Notes: generated by a model not told the origin, from the letters alone. DNA of 8,440 nt from an uncultured bacterium (GCA_903867275.1 CAIPQY010000267.1:1-8440); one strand, 5' to 3'. Positions 1 through 7,268 are shown, counted from the stretch's first letter. Translations and numbers: made by a program.

Positions 1-164
1 CGCAGACGCGTCACGCTTTCGCCCCACACCTTCGGCGCGTCCACCAGCGGCACCAGCGCCAGCTGCACCGCCGTGACCCCTGACTGCGTCACGCGCTCCA
101 CCAGCTGCCCCGCATCCGCGGGTCGCATGCTCCAACTGCACACCGCCAAGGTCCGTTGCGACAT
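1..164 (-). CDS. Sugar phosphate isomerase/epimerase-like protein, N-terminal part (partial)
   Basis: This is the first 54 codons of a minus-strand gene that runs off the left edge. The ATG is at 164. The product begins MSQRTLAVCSWSMRPADAGQ and continues with a VTAVQLALVPL stretch. The VCSWS start followed by an xAVQLAL strand resembles the first beta-alpha units of the xylose isomerase-like TIM-barrel (AP endonuclease 2) superfamily, where such enzymes interconvert sugars or sugar phosphates in the cytoplasm. That assignment comes from family resemblance over a short stretch; the metal-binding and catalytic residues lie outside the window. A later in-frame ATG at 128 would cut off the VCSWS strand, so 164 is preferred. 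No Shine-Dalgarno sequence is visible upstream. It is divergent from the operon starting near 276. Substrate unknown. Confidence 0.62.
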   Translation of the reverse strand, partial: MSQRTLAVCSWSMRPADAGQLVERVTQSGVTAVQLALVPLVDAPKVWGESVTRL

Positions 165-275
165 GCGCCGAAGGTAGCCGAGGCATGCGCACCGCCGGAC
201 CGCACGAAAGGTGCATTCATCACCCGATTTCTTGCTGGATCGACACCCCTGCCTGCGCGTACCATGCCACCACTC
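165..275. other. Divergent intergenic spacer, presumed promoter region
   Basis: This is a 111-base gap between two divergently transcribed genes, so it should hold promoters for both. I see no convincing sigma-70 -35/-10 pair in either direction. A TTGCTG at 232-237 has no acceptable -10 at the right distance. The heptamer CATGCGC occurs at 162-168, over the left gene's start codon, and again at 184-190, 22 bases apart in direct orientation. This is too short to claim as an operator. Confidence 0.3.
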
Positions 276-878
276 ATGAGCAGCGTCGAAGCCCCACCCA
301 ACCTGGCACAGCTGAACGCCGGGAAGCGAACCTTCAACGAGCGCTGCGAGGCCTTCATCAGCCGCCTGAGCACGCGCAACTGGTTCTGGCAGAAGGTGTG
401 CAGCCTGATCTGGCTGCCCTTCGCCTTCCGCAGCGGCATCACGCTGCGCCGCGCCGCCGAGAACCGCTTCACCGCCGTGCTGCCCTTCACCCGCGGCAAC
501 CGCAACTGGTACAACGCGATGGCCGGCGCGGCCCTGCTTGGCAACAGCGAGGTGGCCGCAGGCCTGTTCCTGTTCGGCAGCGTGGGCAGCGACTACATCG
601 TGGTGTGCAAGCGCATGGAGTACAAGTTCCTGCGCCCCTGCGTGGGCCCGGCCGTGTACGACATCGTGCCGCTGCAGGACCTGGACGCGCTCATCCGCAA
701 GGGCGGCGAGTTCAACATCGACCTCGAGATGGACATCCGCCAGCAGGTGAAGGATCAGGGCAAGAAGAAGCGCGTGGGCAAGTGCATGATCACCTTCCAC
801 TGCGCGCCGAAGGCCATGATGAAGGCCCGCATGCTCCGCAAGAAGGCGGCCGCCGCCGCCCTGCCCGACGCGAACTGA
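276..878 (+). CDS. DUF4442/hotdog-fold domain protein (thioesterase-like)
   Basis: The product is 200 aa. Residues about 44-100 read as a hotdog unit: a WLPFAFRSGI strand, then FTAVLPFTRGNRN, then the helix WYNAMAGAALLGNSEVAAGLF. This matches the layout of DUF4442/PaaI-type proteins, where the central helix carries the acidic catalytic residue (here Glu92). The His-Ala-Gly or His-Gly-Gly usual before that helix is Met-Ala-Gly here (82-84), so acyl-CoA thioesterase activity is uncertain. The C-terminal tail is basic (KKKR near 163-166, KARMLRKK near 183-190) and Ala-rich. No signal peptide or membrane helix is evident. I chose the ATG at 276. An ATG at 264 adds four residues, and the open frame back to 156 overlaps the divergent gene's start and has no domain character. 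No Shine-Dalgarno sequence precedes either ATG. It is the first gene of a probable four-gene operon. Confidence 0.62.
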   Translation: MSSVEAPPNLAQLNAGKRTFNERCEAFISRLSTRNWFWQKVCSLIWLPFAFRSGITLRRAAENRFTAVLPFTRGNRNWYNAMAGAALLGNSEVAAGLFLFGSVGSDYIVVCKRMEYKFLRPCVGPAVYDIVPLQDLDALIRKGGEFNIDLEMDIRQQVKDQGKKKRVGKCMITFHCAPKAMMKARMLRKKAAAAALPDAN

Positions 879-926
879 GGCCGACCGTCATTGGACAGCC
901 TGATGCCGCCCGGGGATGATCGCGCC

Positions 927-2123
927 ATGCGACGCGCGATGCAGACCATCGGTTGGGGCCTGTACCTGGCCAGCAGCTGGACATGGTGCATCGGCATGTT
1001 CCTGCCCATCGTGCTGCTGCGCTGGTGGGGATGGCCCGGGTTCCTGGCCTTCGCGGTGCCCAACGTGATCGGCTGCTCGCTGTTCGGCTATGTGCTGAAC
1101 CCCGACAGCAGCGTGCGGTTCATGAAGCGGTTCCGCCCGTGGATCATGGTGTTCGCCGCGGCGACCATCGCGTACCAGATGTGGTTCCTGAACGACCTCG
1201 CGCGCGCGAACAACCTGGATGTGATGTGGGTGCTGATGGTGCTTCTGGCGCTGGCACTGGCCGGCGTGCGAGCCGGCAGCCGCATGCTGCCCGTCGCGTG
1301 GCTCGCCTGGCCGATCAGCGTGGTGCTGTTCGTGGCGCTGGGCACGGGCTCGCTCGCCTCGCTGCCGGCCACCGGAACGCTGCCTCCGCTGTCGCTTGCA
1401 TGGGCGGGGCCGTTCATGGCGCTTGGATTCCTGCTGTGCCCCTATCTGGATCCAACGTTCCACCTGGCGCTGCAGCGATCGCCCAGCCGCCACGCCTTCG
1501 CGGTGTTCGGCGTCACCTTCGCCGTGATGCTGGTGTTCACCGCGGCGATGTTCGACCCGGCCACCGGACTGGTGACCGCCAGCGCCCCGCTGTGGCTGGG
1601 TGCCAGCGTGATCACCTGGCAGTGGATCATCCAGTGCGGTTTCACCATCGGCGCTCATGTGGATGCCGTGCATGCCTTCGCGCGCGGCCCGGACGCGCGC
1701 CATCCACGCAGCACCGTGATGCGTGCAGGCGCCCGCGCGGTGCTGATCGCCACCGTCGCCACCGTGGCCGGGCTGGTGGTGCTGCTGGTGCTGAAGGCGC
1801 TCGAACCCGAACTGCCCCCCCTTGCACCCACGCTGCTGCCCCCCGCCGGTGCCACCGCCACCGTGGGCGAGTCCACCTACCTGCGCTGGCTTGGCCTGTA
1901 TGGGGTGCTGTTTCCCGCGATCGTGCTTCTCGGTCTTCGCCGCGTGCCGTTTGAGGTGCAGGCCACGGCCATCTTCGGAGCGGCGTTGCTCGCTGAATTC
2001 GGCATGATTGGCGGCCGAACGCACCTGCTGGGCGTGGCCGTGCTGGTGGTGGTGCTCGCGGCGCTCTGGCCTTCGCGTCAGGATCGCGAAACCGCCGAAA
2101 TACCGGCTGCGGATCCTCGTTGA
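927..2123 (+). CDS. Polytopic membrane protein of unknown family, about 12 transmembrane helices
   Basis: The product is 398 aa and strongly hydrophobic. Approximate membrane segments are at 8-31, 36-57, 70-89, 97-114, 120-139, 156-175, 189-209, 218-242, 269-289, 319-337, 345-363 and 364-380. The tail is short and polar. Helix count and the early GMFLPIVLLRWWGWPGF and later CPYLDPTFH stretches faintly recall APC-superfamily transporters (sodium:solute symporters), but I recognise no family motif and assign no substrate. Start choice is open: TTG 891, ATG 903 and ATG 927 are all in frame. I prefer 927 because it puts Met-Arg-Arg just before helix 1 and follows a G-rich run at 912-916; the evidence is weak. 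It lies 12-48 bases after the hotdog gene and 21 bases before the DUF1800 gene, so co-transcription is likely. A seven-C run at 1815-1821 lies within the reading frame. Confidence 0.68.
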   Translation: MRRAMQTIGWGLYLASSWTWCIGMFLPIVLLRWWGWPGFLAFAVPNVIGCSLFGYVLNPDSSVRFMKRFRPWIMVFAAATIAYQMWFLNDLARANNLDVMWVLMVLLALALAGVRAGSRMLPVAWLAWPISVVLFVALGTGSLASLPATGTLPPLSLAWAGPFMALGFLLCPYLDPTFHLALQRSPSRHAFAVFGVTFAVMLVFTAAMFDPATGLVTASAPLWLGASVITWQWIIQCGFTIGAHVDAVHAFARGPDARHPRSTVMRAGARAVLIATVATVAGLVVLLVLKALEPELPPLAPTLLPPAGATATVGESTYLRWLGLYGVLFPAIVLLGLRRVPFEVQATAIFGAALLAEFGMIGGRTHLLGVAVLVVVLAALWPSRQDRETAEIPAADPR

Positions 2124-2144
2124 CGCGCGACGAGCCGCAACCCC

Positions 2145-3644
2145 ATGCCCCTCCCCCCCGAACTCAAGCCCCTCCGTGAATCGGACTTCAACGCCGATGG
2201 CGCACGCCATCTGCTGAATCGCGCGGGCTTCGGCGGCACCCCCGAGCAGGTGCAGGCGCTGACCTCGCTTGGCCTGAAGAAGGCGATCGACGCGCTGGTC
2301 GACTACGAGAAGCGCACCTACAAGGACAAGACGGCGGAGTCCTTCGACGCGGACATCATCACGCTTCCCACCGACGAGGAGCGCCAGATGATCCGCCAGG
2401 CGCGCCTGAACAACGACGAGGCCACGCTGCAGAAGTTCGAGCGCGAGCGCAATCGCCGACAGGCCGCCGACCGCGAGCAGATCCGCGAGATGCAGAAGTG
2501 GTGGCTGCAGCGCATGATCGAAACACCGCGGCCGCTGGAAGAGAAGATGACGCTGTTCTGGCACGGCCACTTCGCCAACGGCTACCGCACCGTGGAGGAG
2601 AGCTGGAACATGTTCCAGCAGAACCAGCTGTTCCGGCAGAACGCCACCGGCAACTTCGCGCAGCTTGTGCGCAAGGTGGTGCGTGATCCGTCGATGATCA
2701 AGTACCTGGACAACGACGAGAACCGCAAGGGCCGACCCAACGAGAACCTGGCTCGCGAGCTGATGGAACTGTTCACGCTGGGCGAGGGTCGCGGCTACAC
2801 CGAGAACGACATCAAGGAGGGCGCACGCGCGCTCACCGGCCTCACCTTCCAGGACAACCAGCCGCGCTTCGATCAGGGCACCCATGACGACGGCGGAAAG
2901 ACCATCTTCGGCTACACCGGCACCTTCGACGCCGACGGGTTCGTGAACCTGATCCTGGCCAAGAAGGAATGCCCCGAGTTCATCTGCATGAAGCTCTACC
3001 GCTTCTTCGTGAACGACGCGCCCGGCGGCTTCGCCAAGGACCAGATGGCCTTCATCACCGCGCTCGCCAAGGTGTTCGTGGAGAAGAAGGGCGAACTGAA
3101 GCCGGTGCTGAAGGCGATGTTCGCCAGCGAGCACTTCCATCACCCCGCCAACCGCGGCGCCATCATCAAGAGCCCGGTGCAGCTGATCGTGCAGGCGGTG
3201 CGCCAGTTCCACACGCCGGTGCGCGAACTGAGCGTGCTGAACAGCGCTTCCGACCTGATGGGACAGAACCTGTTCCAGCCACCCAGCGTGAAGGGCTGGG
3301 ACGGCGGCCGCGGCTGGATCAACACCAGCACCATGTTCACGCGCCAGAACCTCCTGGTGTACCTGCTCACGGGCCGCAGCCCCAAGAGCCAGGAATGGGA
3401 AACCAACAACGCCGGCTTCGACGCGCGCCATCTGGTGGCTGCCGTGCGCGCCGCCGACGGCAGCGTGCCCCTGGACGACGGCATCGCGTGGCTGCTTCGC
3501 TGCGCGCTGAGCACGCCACCCATGAGCGAGCGCACCAGCGCCGTGCTGCAGTGCTTCAAGCAGCGCAACATGGCACTGGACAACACCGGCATCATCGAGG
3601 CACTCTGCCTCATCACCGCCATTCCCGAATATCAACTGTGCTGA
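2145..3644 (+). CDS. DUF1800 family protein
   Basis: The product is 499 aa, a usual size for DUF1800. Characteristic stretches appear in order: HLLNRAGFGGTP (22-33), MTLFWHGHFA (135-144), a DPSMIKYLDN segment (181-190), GRPNENLARELMELFTLG (196-213) with the following YTENDIKEGARALTG (218-232), a PPSVKGWDGG segment (379-388), and the closing IPEYQLC (493-499). The family is widespread next to DUF1501 genes; its biochemical role is not established. Residues 80-118 are charged and helical, possibly coiled. The N-terminus (MPLPPELKPL) shows no Sec, lipoprotein or Tat signal, so export on its own looks unlikely. The ATG at 2145 has no Shine-Dalgarno site, but the RAGFGG motif sits at the expected distance from it. 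A seven-C run at 2153-2159 covers codons 3-5. It lies 21 bases after the membrane-protein gene and 10 before DUF1501. Confidence 0.93.
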   Translation: MPLPPELKPLRESDFNADGARHLLNRAGFGGTPEQVQALTSLGLKKAIDALVDYEKRTYKDKTAESFDADIITLPTDEERQMIRQARLNNDEATLQKFERERNRRQAADREQIREMQKWWLQRMIETPRPLEEKMTLFWHGHFANGYRTVEESWNMFQQNQLFRQNATGNFAQLVRKVVRDPSMIKYLDNDENRKGRPNENLARELMELFTLGEGRGYTENDIKEGARALTGLTFQDNQPRFDQGTHDDGGKTIFGYTGTFDADGFVNLILAKKECPEFICMKLYRFFVNDAPGGFAKDQMAFITALAKVFVEKKGELKPVLKAMFASEHFHHPANRGAIIKSPVQLIVQAVRQFHTPVRELSVLNSASDLMGQNLFQPPSVKGWDGGRGWINTSTMFTRQNLLVYLLTGRSPKSQEWETNNAGFDARHLVAAVRAADGSVPLDDGIAWLLRCALSTPPMSERTSAVLQCFKQRNMALDNTGIIEALCLITAIPEYQLC

Positions 3645-3649
3645 AGGAG
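3644..3649 (+). promoter_or_regulatory. Shine-Dalgarno site of the DUF1501 gene
   Basis: AAGGAG lies five bases before the ATG at 3655 and shares its first base with the last base of the upstream TGA stop (3642-3644). This fixes the DUF1501 start and suggests that ribosomes finishing the DUF1800 frame could reinitiate directly, keeping the two products in step. It is one of only two clear Shine-Dalgarno sites in the window. Confidence 0.75.
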
Positions 3650-3654
3650 CCATC

Positions 3655-4953
3655 ATGAGCGAACTCGAAGCCCCCTACTCCCGACGCCTGTTCATCCGCC
3701 ACGGCGTGGCGCTGGCAAGCCTGGCCGCCACCGTGCCGTCGTTCATCCAGAACTCGGCGTTCGGACTGGTGGCGCAGGCGGCGGCCAATCCCGGACTGGC
3801 CGGCGTGCCGGGCGAACGCGTGCTGGTGATCGTGCAGATGGGCGGCGGCAACGACGGACTGAACACCGTGGTGCCCTACGGCAGCGCGGACTACTACAAC
3901 CAGCGTCCCACGATCGGCATCCAGGCACCCACCGCGCAGTCGCGCGGGCAGGCGGGCGTGGCGCTGGATCTGGCGCGCGACCCGGGCATCGGACTGCACC
4001 CCTCGCTGCGCGGGCTGAAGGAACTCTTCGACGACGGTCAGCTGGCCGTGCTGCAGGGCGTGGGCTATCCCAATCCCAATCGCAGCCACTTCACCAGCAT
4101 GGACATCTGGAACACCGCCGACACCAACGGCAAGGGTGACGGATGGATCGGCCGCTACTTCGACAACGCCTGCAACGGCACGCCGCTTCCCGAAGGCGCC
4201 ATCAGCATCGGACGCACGGCGCCGCTGGCCATGGTGGGCAAGGTGCAGAAGCCCATCAACTTCGAGAGCGCCGACCTGTTCCGCTGGATGGGCAACGACG
4301 TGGATCAACGCATGGAGGCCACCTACGAGGCCATGAATCGCGCGGGCGTGCTGCCGCACACCTCGGAGCGCAGCGAGGCCGCCTTCCTGATGCGCACCGC
4401 GCTGGATGCGCAGCTGAGCAGCGACCGCATCCGCGCCGCGGTGGATCGCCAGCCGCTCGCCACCTGGCCCAGCAGCGATCTGGCCAAGCAGCTGAAGATG
4501 ATCGCCGCCATGATCCGCGACGGCATGAAGACGCGCGTGTACTACGCCAGCATCTCCGGCTTCGACACGCACGCCGGGCAGCTGGGCACGCACGCGCGCA
4601 ACCTGCAGCAGGTGGGCGACGCGCTGCTGGCCTTCCAGAAGGAACTGAAGGCCCAGGGCAACCAGGACCGCGTGGCCACGCTGGTGTTCAGCGAGTTCGG
4701 TCGCCGCGTGCGACAGAACGCCAGCGGCGGCACCGACCACGGCACCGCGGCACCCAGCTTCGTGATCGGCGCCAAGGTGAAGGCGGGCCTGCACGGCGCG
4801 CATCCCAGCCTGACCGACCTCGACAACGGCGACCTGAAGTACACCCAGGATTTTCGCGGCGTGTACGCGGCGCTGCTCGAGGACTGGCTGAAGACGCCAT
4901 CGAACAAGGTGCTCGGCGGCACCTTCACCAAGGCCAGCATCATCAAGGCGTGA
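3655..4953 (+). CDS. DUF1501 family protein with twin-arginine-type signal
   Basis: The product is 432 aa. Residues 9-15 read SRRLFIR, close to the Tat consensus, followed by a hydrophobic stretch (17-30) and an AQA site near 40-42. Export in folded form across the inner membrane is therefore likely. The mature part shows the DUF1501 pattern: QMGGGNDGLNTVVPY (61-75), NRSHFTSMDIW (142-152), GFDTHAGQ (302-309), FSEFGRRVRQN (345-355), GGTDHGTA (358-365) and FRGVYAALLEDWL (400-412). DUF1501 is related to the alkaline phosphatase/sulfatase fold; Asp67, Asp304, His306, Asp361 and His362 are plausible metal ligands by analogy, which is my inference. Substrate and reaction are unknown. A good Shine-Dalgarno site sets the start. 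It is the last gene of the operon, followed 34 bases later by a strong hairpin. Length is normal and there is no frameshift. Confidence 0.93.
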   Translation: MSELEAPYSRRLFIRHGVALASLAATVPSFIQNSAFGLVAQAAANPGLAGVPGERVLVIVQMGGGNDGLNTVVPYGSADYYNQRPTIGIQAPTAQSRGQAGVALDLARDPGIGLHPSLRGLKELFDDGQLAVLQGVGYPNPNRSHFTSMDIWNTADTNGKGDGWIGRYFDNACNGTPLPEGAISIGRTAPLAMVGKVQKPINFESADLFRWMGNDVDQRMEATYEAMNRAGVLPHTSERSEAAFLMRTALDAQLSSDRIRAAVDRQPLATWPSSDLAKQLKMIAAMIRDGMKTRVYYASISGFDTHAGQLGTHARNLQQVGDALLAFQKELKAQGNQDRVATLVFSEFGRRVRQNASGGTDHGTAAPSFVIGAKVKAGLHGAHPSLTDLDNGDLKYTQDFRGVYAALLEDWLKTPSNKVLGGTFTKASIIKA

Positions 4954-4987
4954 ACGCGCGGCGCGGCGCGGCGGATGTTTGGAACGA

Positions 4988-5017
4988 GAATCGGCCCCCC
5001 TTGCGGAGGGCCGATTC
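4988..5017 (+). terminator. Hairpin terminator of the DUF1501 operon
   Basis: GAATCGGCCC (4988-4997) pairs perfectly with GGGCCGATTC (5008-5017). Allowing one C/A mismatch, two more C-G pairs extend the stem and leave a TTGC loop. It starts 34 bases after the DUF1501 stop, the usual place for a terminator. A C-rich run follows rather than T residues, so classical intrinsic termination on this strand is not certain. It may instead protect the mRNA 3' end. Confidence 0.65.
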
Positions 5018-5168
5018 CCCGTCCCACGACAGCCGGATTCCCTGCCGGCCGCCGCAGCGTCTGCACCGGGGCTGGTTCCCGCAACCGCCGATGCCGCCCG
5101 AGGGGCCGCTTCCCGACGGCCCGCTCGACTTCAGCCACACAGATAGACCGAATCGGGGCGCGACCAAA

Positions 5169-5192
5169 TGTGCGCATGCATGAATGCGCACA
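5169..5192 (-). terminator. Candidate hairpin terminator of the helicase gene
   Basis: TGTGCGCAT (5169-5177) pairs perfectly over nine bases with ATGCGCACA (5184-5192) across a six-base loop. Read on the minus strand it lies 57 bases beyond the helicase stop and is followed by TTTGG, a weak T-rich tail. It could alternatively be a protein-binding palindrome. Confidence 0.45.
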
Positions 5193-5249
5193 CTCCCGTG
5201 CGCGCCGCCTGCCTGGCGTGATGTCGGCGACGCAAGCCTTCGCGGCGCG

Positions 5250-7268
5250 TCAGGTTTCAAGACACGGCGGGTCGCATTCCTCGTCCAACCACTCGGGTCG
5301 CACGCCTTCGGGCAGCGCTTCGAGGAATGCCTTGCCATAGAACTTGGTGGCGATGCGCGCATCGAGCACAACCACCTGCCCGCGATCGGCGCTGCTGCGG
5401 ATCAGGCGACCGAACCCCTGACGGAAGCGCAGGATGGCGCGCGGCAGCGAATCCTGACGGAAGGCATTGCCACCCTCGGCCTCCACGCGCTCGCTGCGCG
5501 CCTTGGCAAGCGGCTTGTCGGGACTCTCGAAGGGAAGCCGCGTGATGATCACGTTGCGAAGCCCGTCGCCGCGCACATCCACGCCCTGCCAGAAGCTGCT
5601 CACGCCGAACAGCACGCTGCGCGGATCCTCCATGAACCGCTGCAGCATGGTGTTGCGAGGCATGCCGCGGTTCTGCACGAAGAACGGGCGGGCCATGTCG
5701 GCCATGGCACCCTCCACGCGCTGCGCGATGCGCTCCATCGATTGCGCGCTGGTGAACAGCACGAAGGCGCCGCCATCGGTCTGGTGCACCTGCTGCAGGA
5801 TGCGATCGGCCAGCGCCTGCTCGTACATGGGGTGCGTGGGCTCGGGCATGCCGCGGTCGATCAGCAGTCGAACCTGATTCGCGAAGTCGAAGGGGCTGCC
5901 AAGCTGCACGCACTTCGCGTCGTCACAGCCCAGGCGGCGCGCCACCAGGGCGAAGTCGCCCGGCGAGGTGGCCATGGTGGCGCTCGTCAGCGTCACCGAC
6001 ACCGGCTTGGCGAACAGGTGCTCGCGCAGGATGGGCGCCACATCCACCGCCGCCGCGGCCATGGTCATGAGCGGGCGCCGCGTGCCCTTGGGCGGCTTGC
6101 GACTTTCCACCCAGTACACGCAACCGGGAATGCTCTGCTTCAGCAGCGCGTCGGCGCTGTTGGCCACGCCGTCGGCGCGCTCGGCGTAGGCGTTCAGCTC
6201 GAAGCCGTCGGCCTCCTCCAGTGCGTCGTCCTTCAGCAGCCGCAGCGCGCCCGCGAGTTCGCGCATGGGTTCGCTCAATCCGTCGGGCACCACATCGGGG
6301 CCGCTCACGCGACGCTCGCCGGGCCCTTCGCCCTGCTTGCGCGCGAAGCTCCACAGGTCGGCGCTCATGCCCTCCAGCGCATGCTCGCACTGCTCCACCA
6401 GTCGCAGCGCCGCGCCCACGCGCGCATCGGCCCCGCCGCGCACGCGCAGATGCGGCAGGAAGCCGCGACCACCGTTGGCCAGCAGCGCGCGCAGCAGATG
6501 CTTCACGCCGCCCTCGGAGAACTTCATGCCGAAGTGCTCGCTGGCCACGTCCTCCATCTCGTGCGCCTCGTCCAGGATCACGTGCTTGTAGTCGGGCAGG
6601 AAGCCGCGGCCGCGCGCGCGCAGTGCCAGGTCGCTGAAGAACAGCGCGTGGTTGCACACCAGCAGGTCGGCGTTCTCCATGCGACGCCTGGCCGACTGGT
6701 AGAAGCACTTGTCGTAGGTTGGGCAGCGGCGGCCCATGCAGTTGTGCGGATCGCTGACGGCCTGCTCCCACACATCGGCGCCGGGGTGCACGGGCAGCGA
6801 GCTCAGCGATCCATCGCGCGTCTCCATGGCCCAGTCCTCGAGTTGGTGCAGCGCATGACGCTCGCGCTCATCGGGGAACAGCCGCTCCTGACGCTGGCTG
6901 GCCAGCCGCAGGCGCCGAAGGCTGAGGTAGTTGTTGCGCCCCTTCACCAGCACCGCGCTGAACTCGTCCGCGGCGATGGCGCGCAGCAGCGGAATGTCCT
7001 TCTCCAGGATCTGCTCCTGCAGGCTGATGGTGTGGGTGGCGATCACCACGCGCTCGCGCTTCTCCACGATGTGGCGGATGGCCGGAATGAGATAGGCGAA
7101 GCTCTTGCCCACACCCGTGCCGGCCTCCACCATCAGGCGTCCGGCGCGCTGCAGGTTGTCCTCGACGAGCCGCGCCATCTCCAGCTGCTGCGGACGGAAC
7201 TCGAAGCCGCTCAGGCGGCGCGCGAGTGGTCCGGTGTCGCTTAGGATGGCTTCTGCATGAAGGGCCAC
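5250..7268 (-). CDS. ATP-dependent DNA helicase, DinG/YoaA (XPD-like) family
   Basis: The product is 672 aa, between E. coli YoaA and DinG in length. Motifs are in order: FRPQQLEMA (24-32); Walker A EAGTGVGKS (48-56); ATHTISLQEQ (77-86); Cys177, Cys182 and Cys188 with the family's x4/x5 spacing; CNHALFFSDL (205-214); DEAH (233-236); TLTSATM (426-432); a SFWQGVDVRG segment (558-567) with LPFESPDKPL (578-587); and motif VI QGFGRLIRS (617-625) followed by VVLDARI (633-639). Family members are 5'-3' superfamily 2 helicases with an iron-sulfur cluster, acting on forked, R-loop or damaged DNA. The first cluster ligand, expected in the KGRxNYLC stretch, is Ser116 (codon at 6921-6923). The start is GTG 7268. 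The next Met is residue 31, past the Q-like motif, so GTG is needed. No Shine-Dalgarno site is visible. It stands alone, divergent from the MBL gene. Confidence 0.93.
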   Translation of the reverse strand: MALHAEAILSDTGPLARRLSGFEFRPQQLEMARLVEDNLQRAGRLMVEAGTGVGKSFAYLIPAIRHIVEKRERVVIATHTISLQEQILEKDIPLLRAIAADEFSAVLVKGRNNYLSLRRLRLASQRQERLFPDERERHALHQLEDWAMETRDGSLSSLPVHPGADVWEQAVSDPHNCMGRRCPTYDKCFYQSARRRMENADLLVCNHALFFSDLALRARGRGFLPDYKHVILDEAHEMEDVASEHFGMKFSEGGVKHLLRALLANGGRGFLPHLRVRGGADARVGAALRLVEQCEHALEGMSADLWSFARKQGEGPGERRVSGPDVVPDGLSEPMRELAGALRLLKDDALEEADGFELNAYAERADGVANSADALLKQSIPGCVYWVESRKPPKGTRRPLMTMAAAAVDVAPILREHLFAKPVSVTLTSATMATSPGDFALVARRLGCDDAKCVQLGSPFDFANQVRLLIDRGMPEPTHPMYEQALADRILQQVHQTDGGAFVLFTSAQSMERIAQRVEGAMADMARPFFVQNRGMPRNTMLQRFMEDPRSVLFGVSSFWQGVDVRGDGLRNVIITRLPFESPDKPLAKARSERVEAEGGNAFRQDSLPRAILRFRQGFGRLIRSSADRGQVVVLDARIATKFYGKAFLEALPEGVRPEWLDEECDPPCLET

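Larger units (their letters stand above)
4954..5249. other. Convergent intergenic region with two hairpins
   Basis: This is a 296-base stretch between the converging DUF1501 and helicase genes. It holds the hairpins at 4988-5017 and 5169-5192, annotated separately. A further possible long-range stem pairs CGCGCCGC (5201-5208) with GCGGCGCG (5242-5249), ending right at the helicase stop codon. An open frame of 30 codons at 5091-5183 has no ribosome site and no recognisable content. I see no tRNA or other RNA gene. Confidence 0.6.

Noticed and set aside
162..190. Direct repeat of CATGCGC in the left divergent spacer
   Set aside because: Seven bases, one copy overlapping a start codon, and the motif is unremarkable in GC-rich sequence.
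156..275. N-terminal extension of the hotdog protein from an ATG at 156
   Set aside because: It would overlap the start of the divergent gene, has no domain or signal character, and lies ahead of better-placed ATGs at 264 and 276.
888..3656. Minus-strand open frame of 922 codons opposite the membrane-protein and DUF1800 genes
   Set aside because: Its translation is rich in His, Gly, Gln, Arg and Ala with no domain motifs, and it lies opposite two genes with clear protein character. Long antisense frames arise by chance in GC-rich codon usage.
3613..4803. Minus-strand open frame of 396 codons opposite DUF1501
   Set aside because: Same antisense composition artefact; the plus strand encodes a complete DUF1501 protein with a Shine-Dalgarno site.
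5091..5183. Possible 30-residue peptide in the convergent intergenic region
   Set aside because: No ribosome-binding site, no recognisable content, and its end runs into the hairpin at 5169-5192.
5184..7244. Plus-strand open frame of 686 codons opposite the helicase
   Set aside because: Low-complexity Ala/His/Gln/Arg composition, no motifs, and it is the exact shadow of a helicase with all expected motifs.
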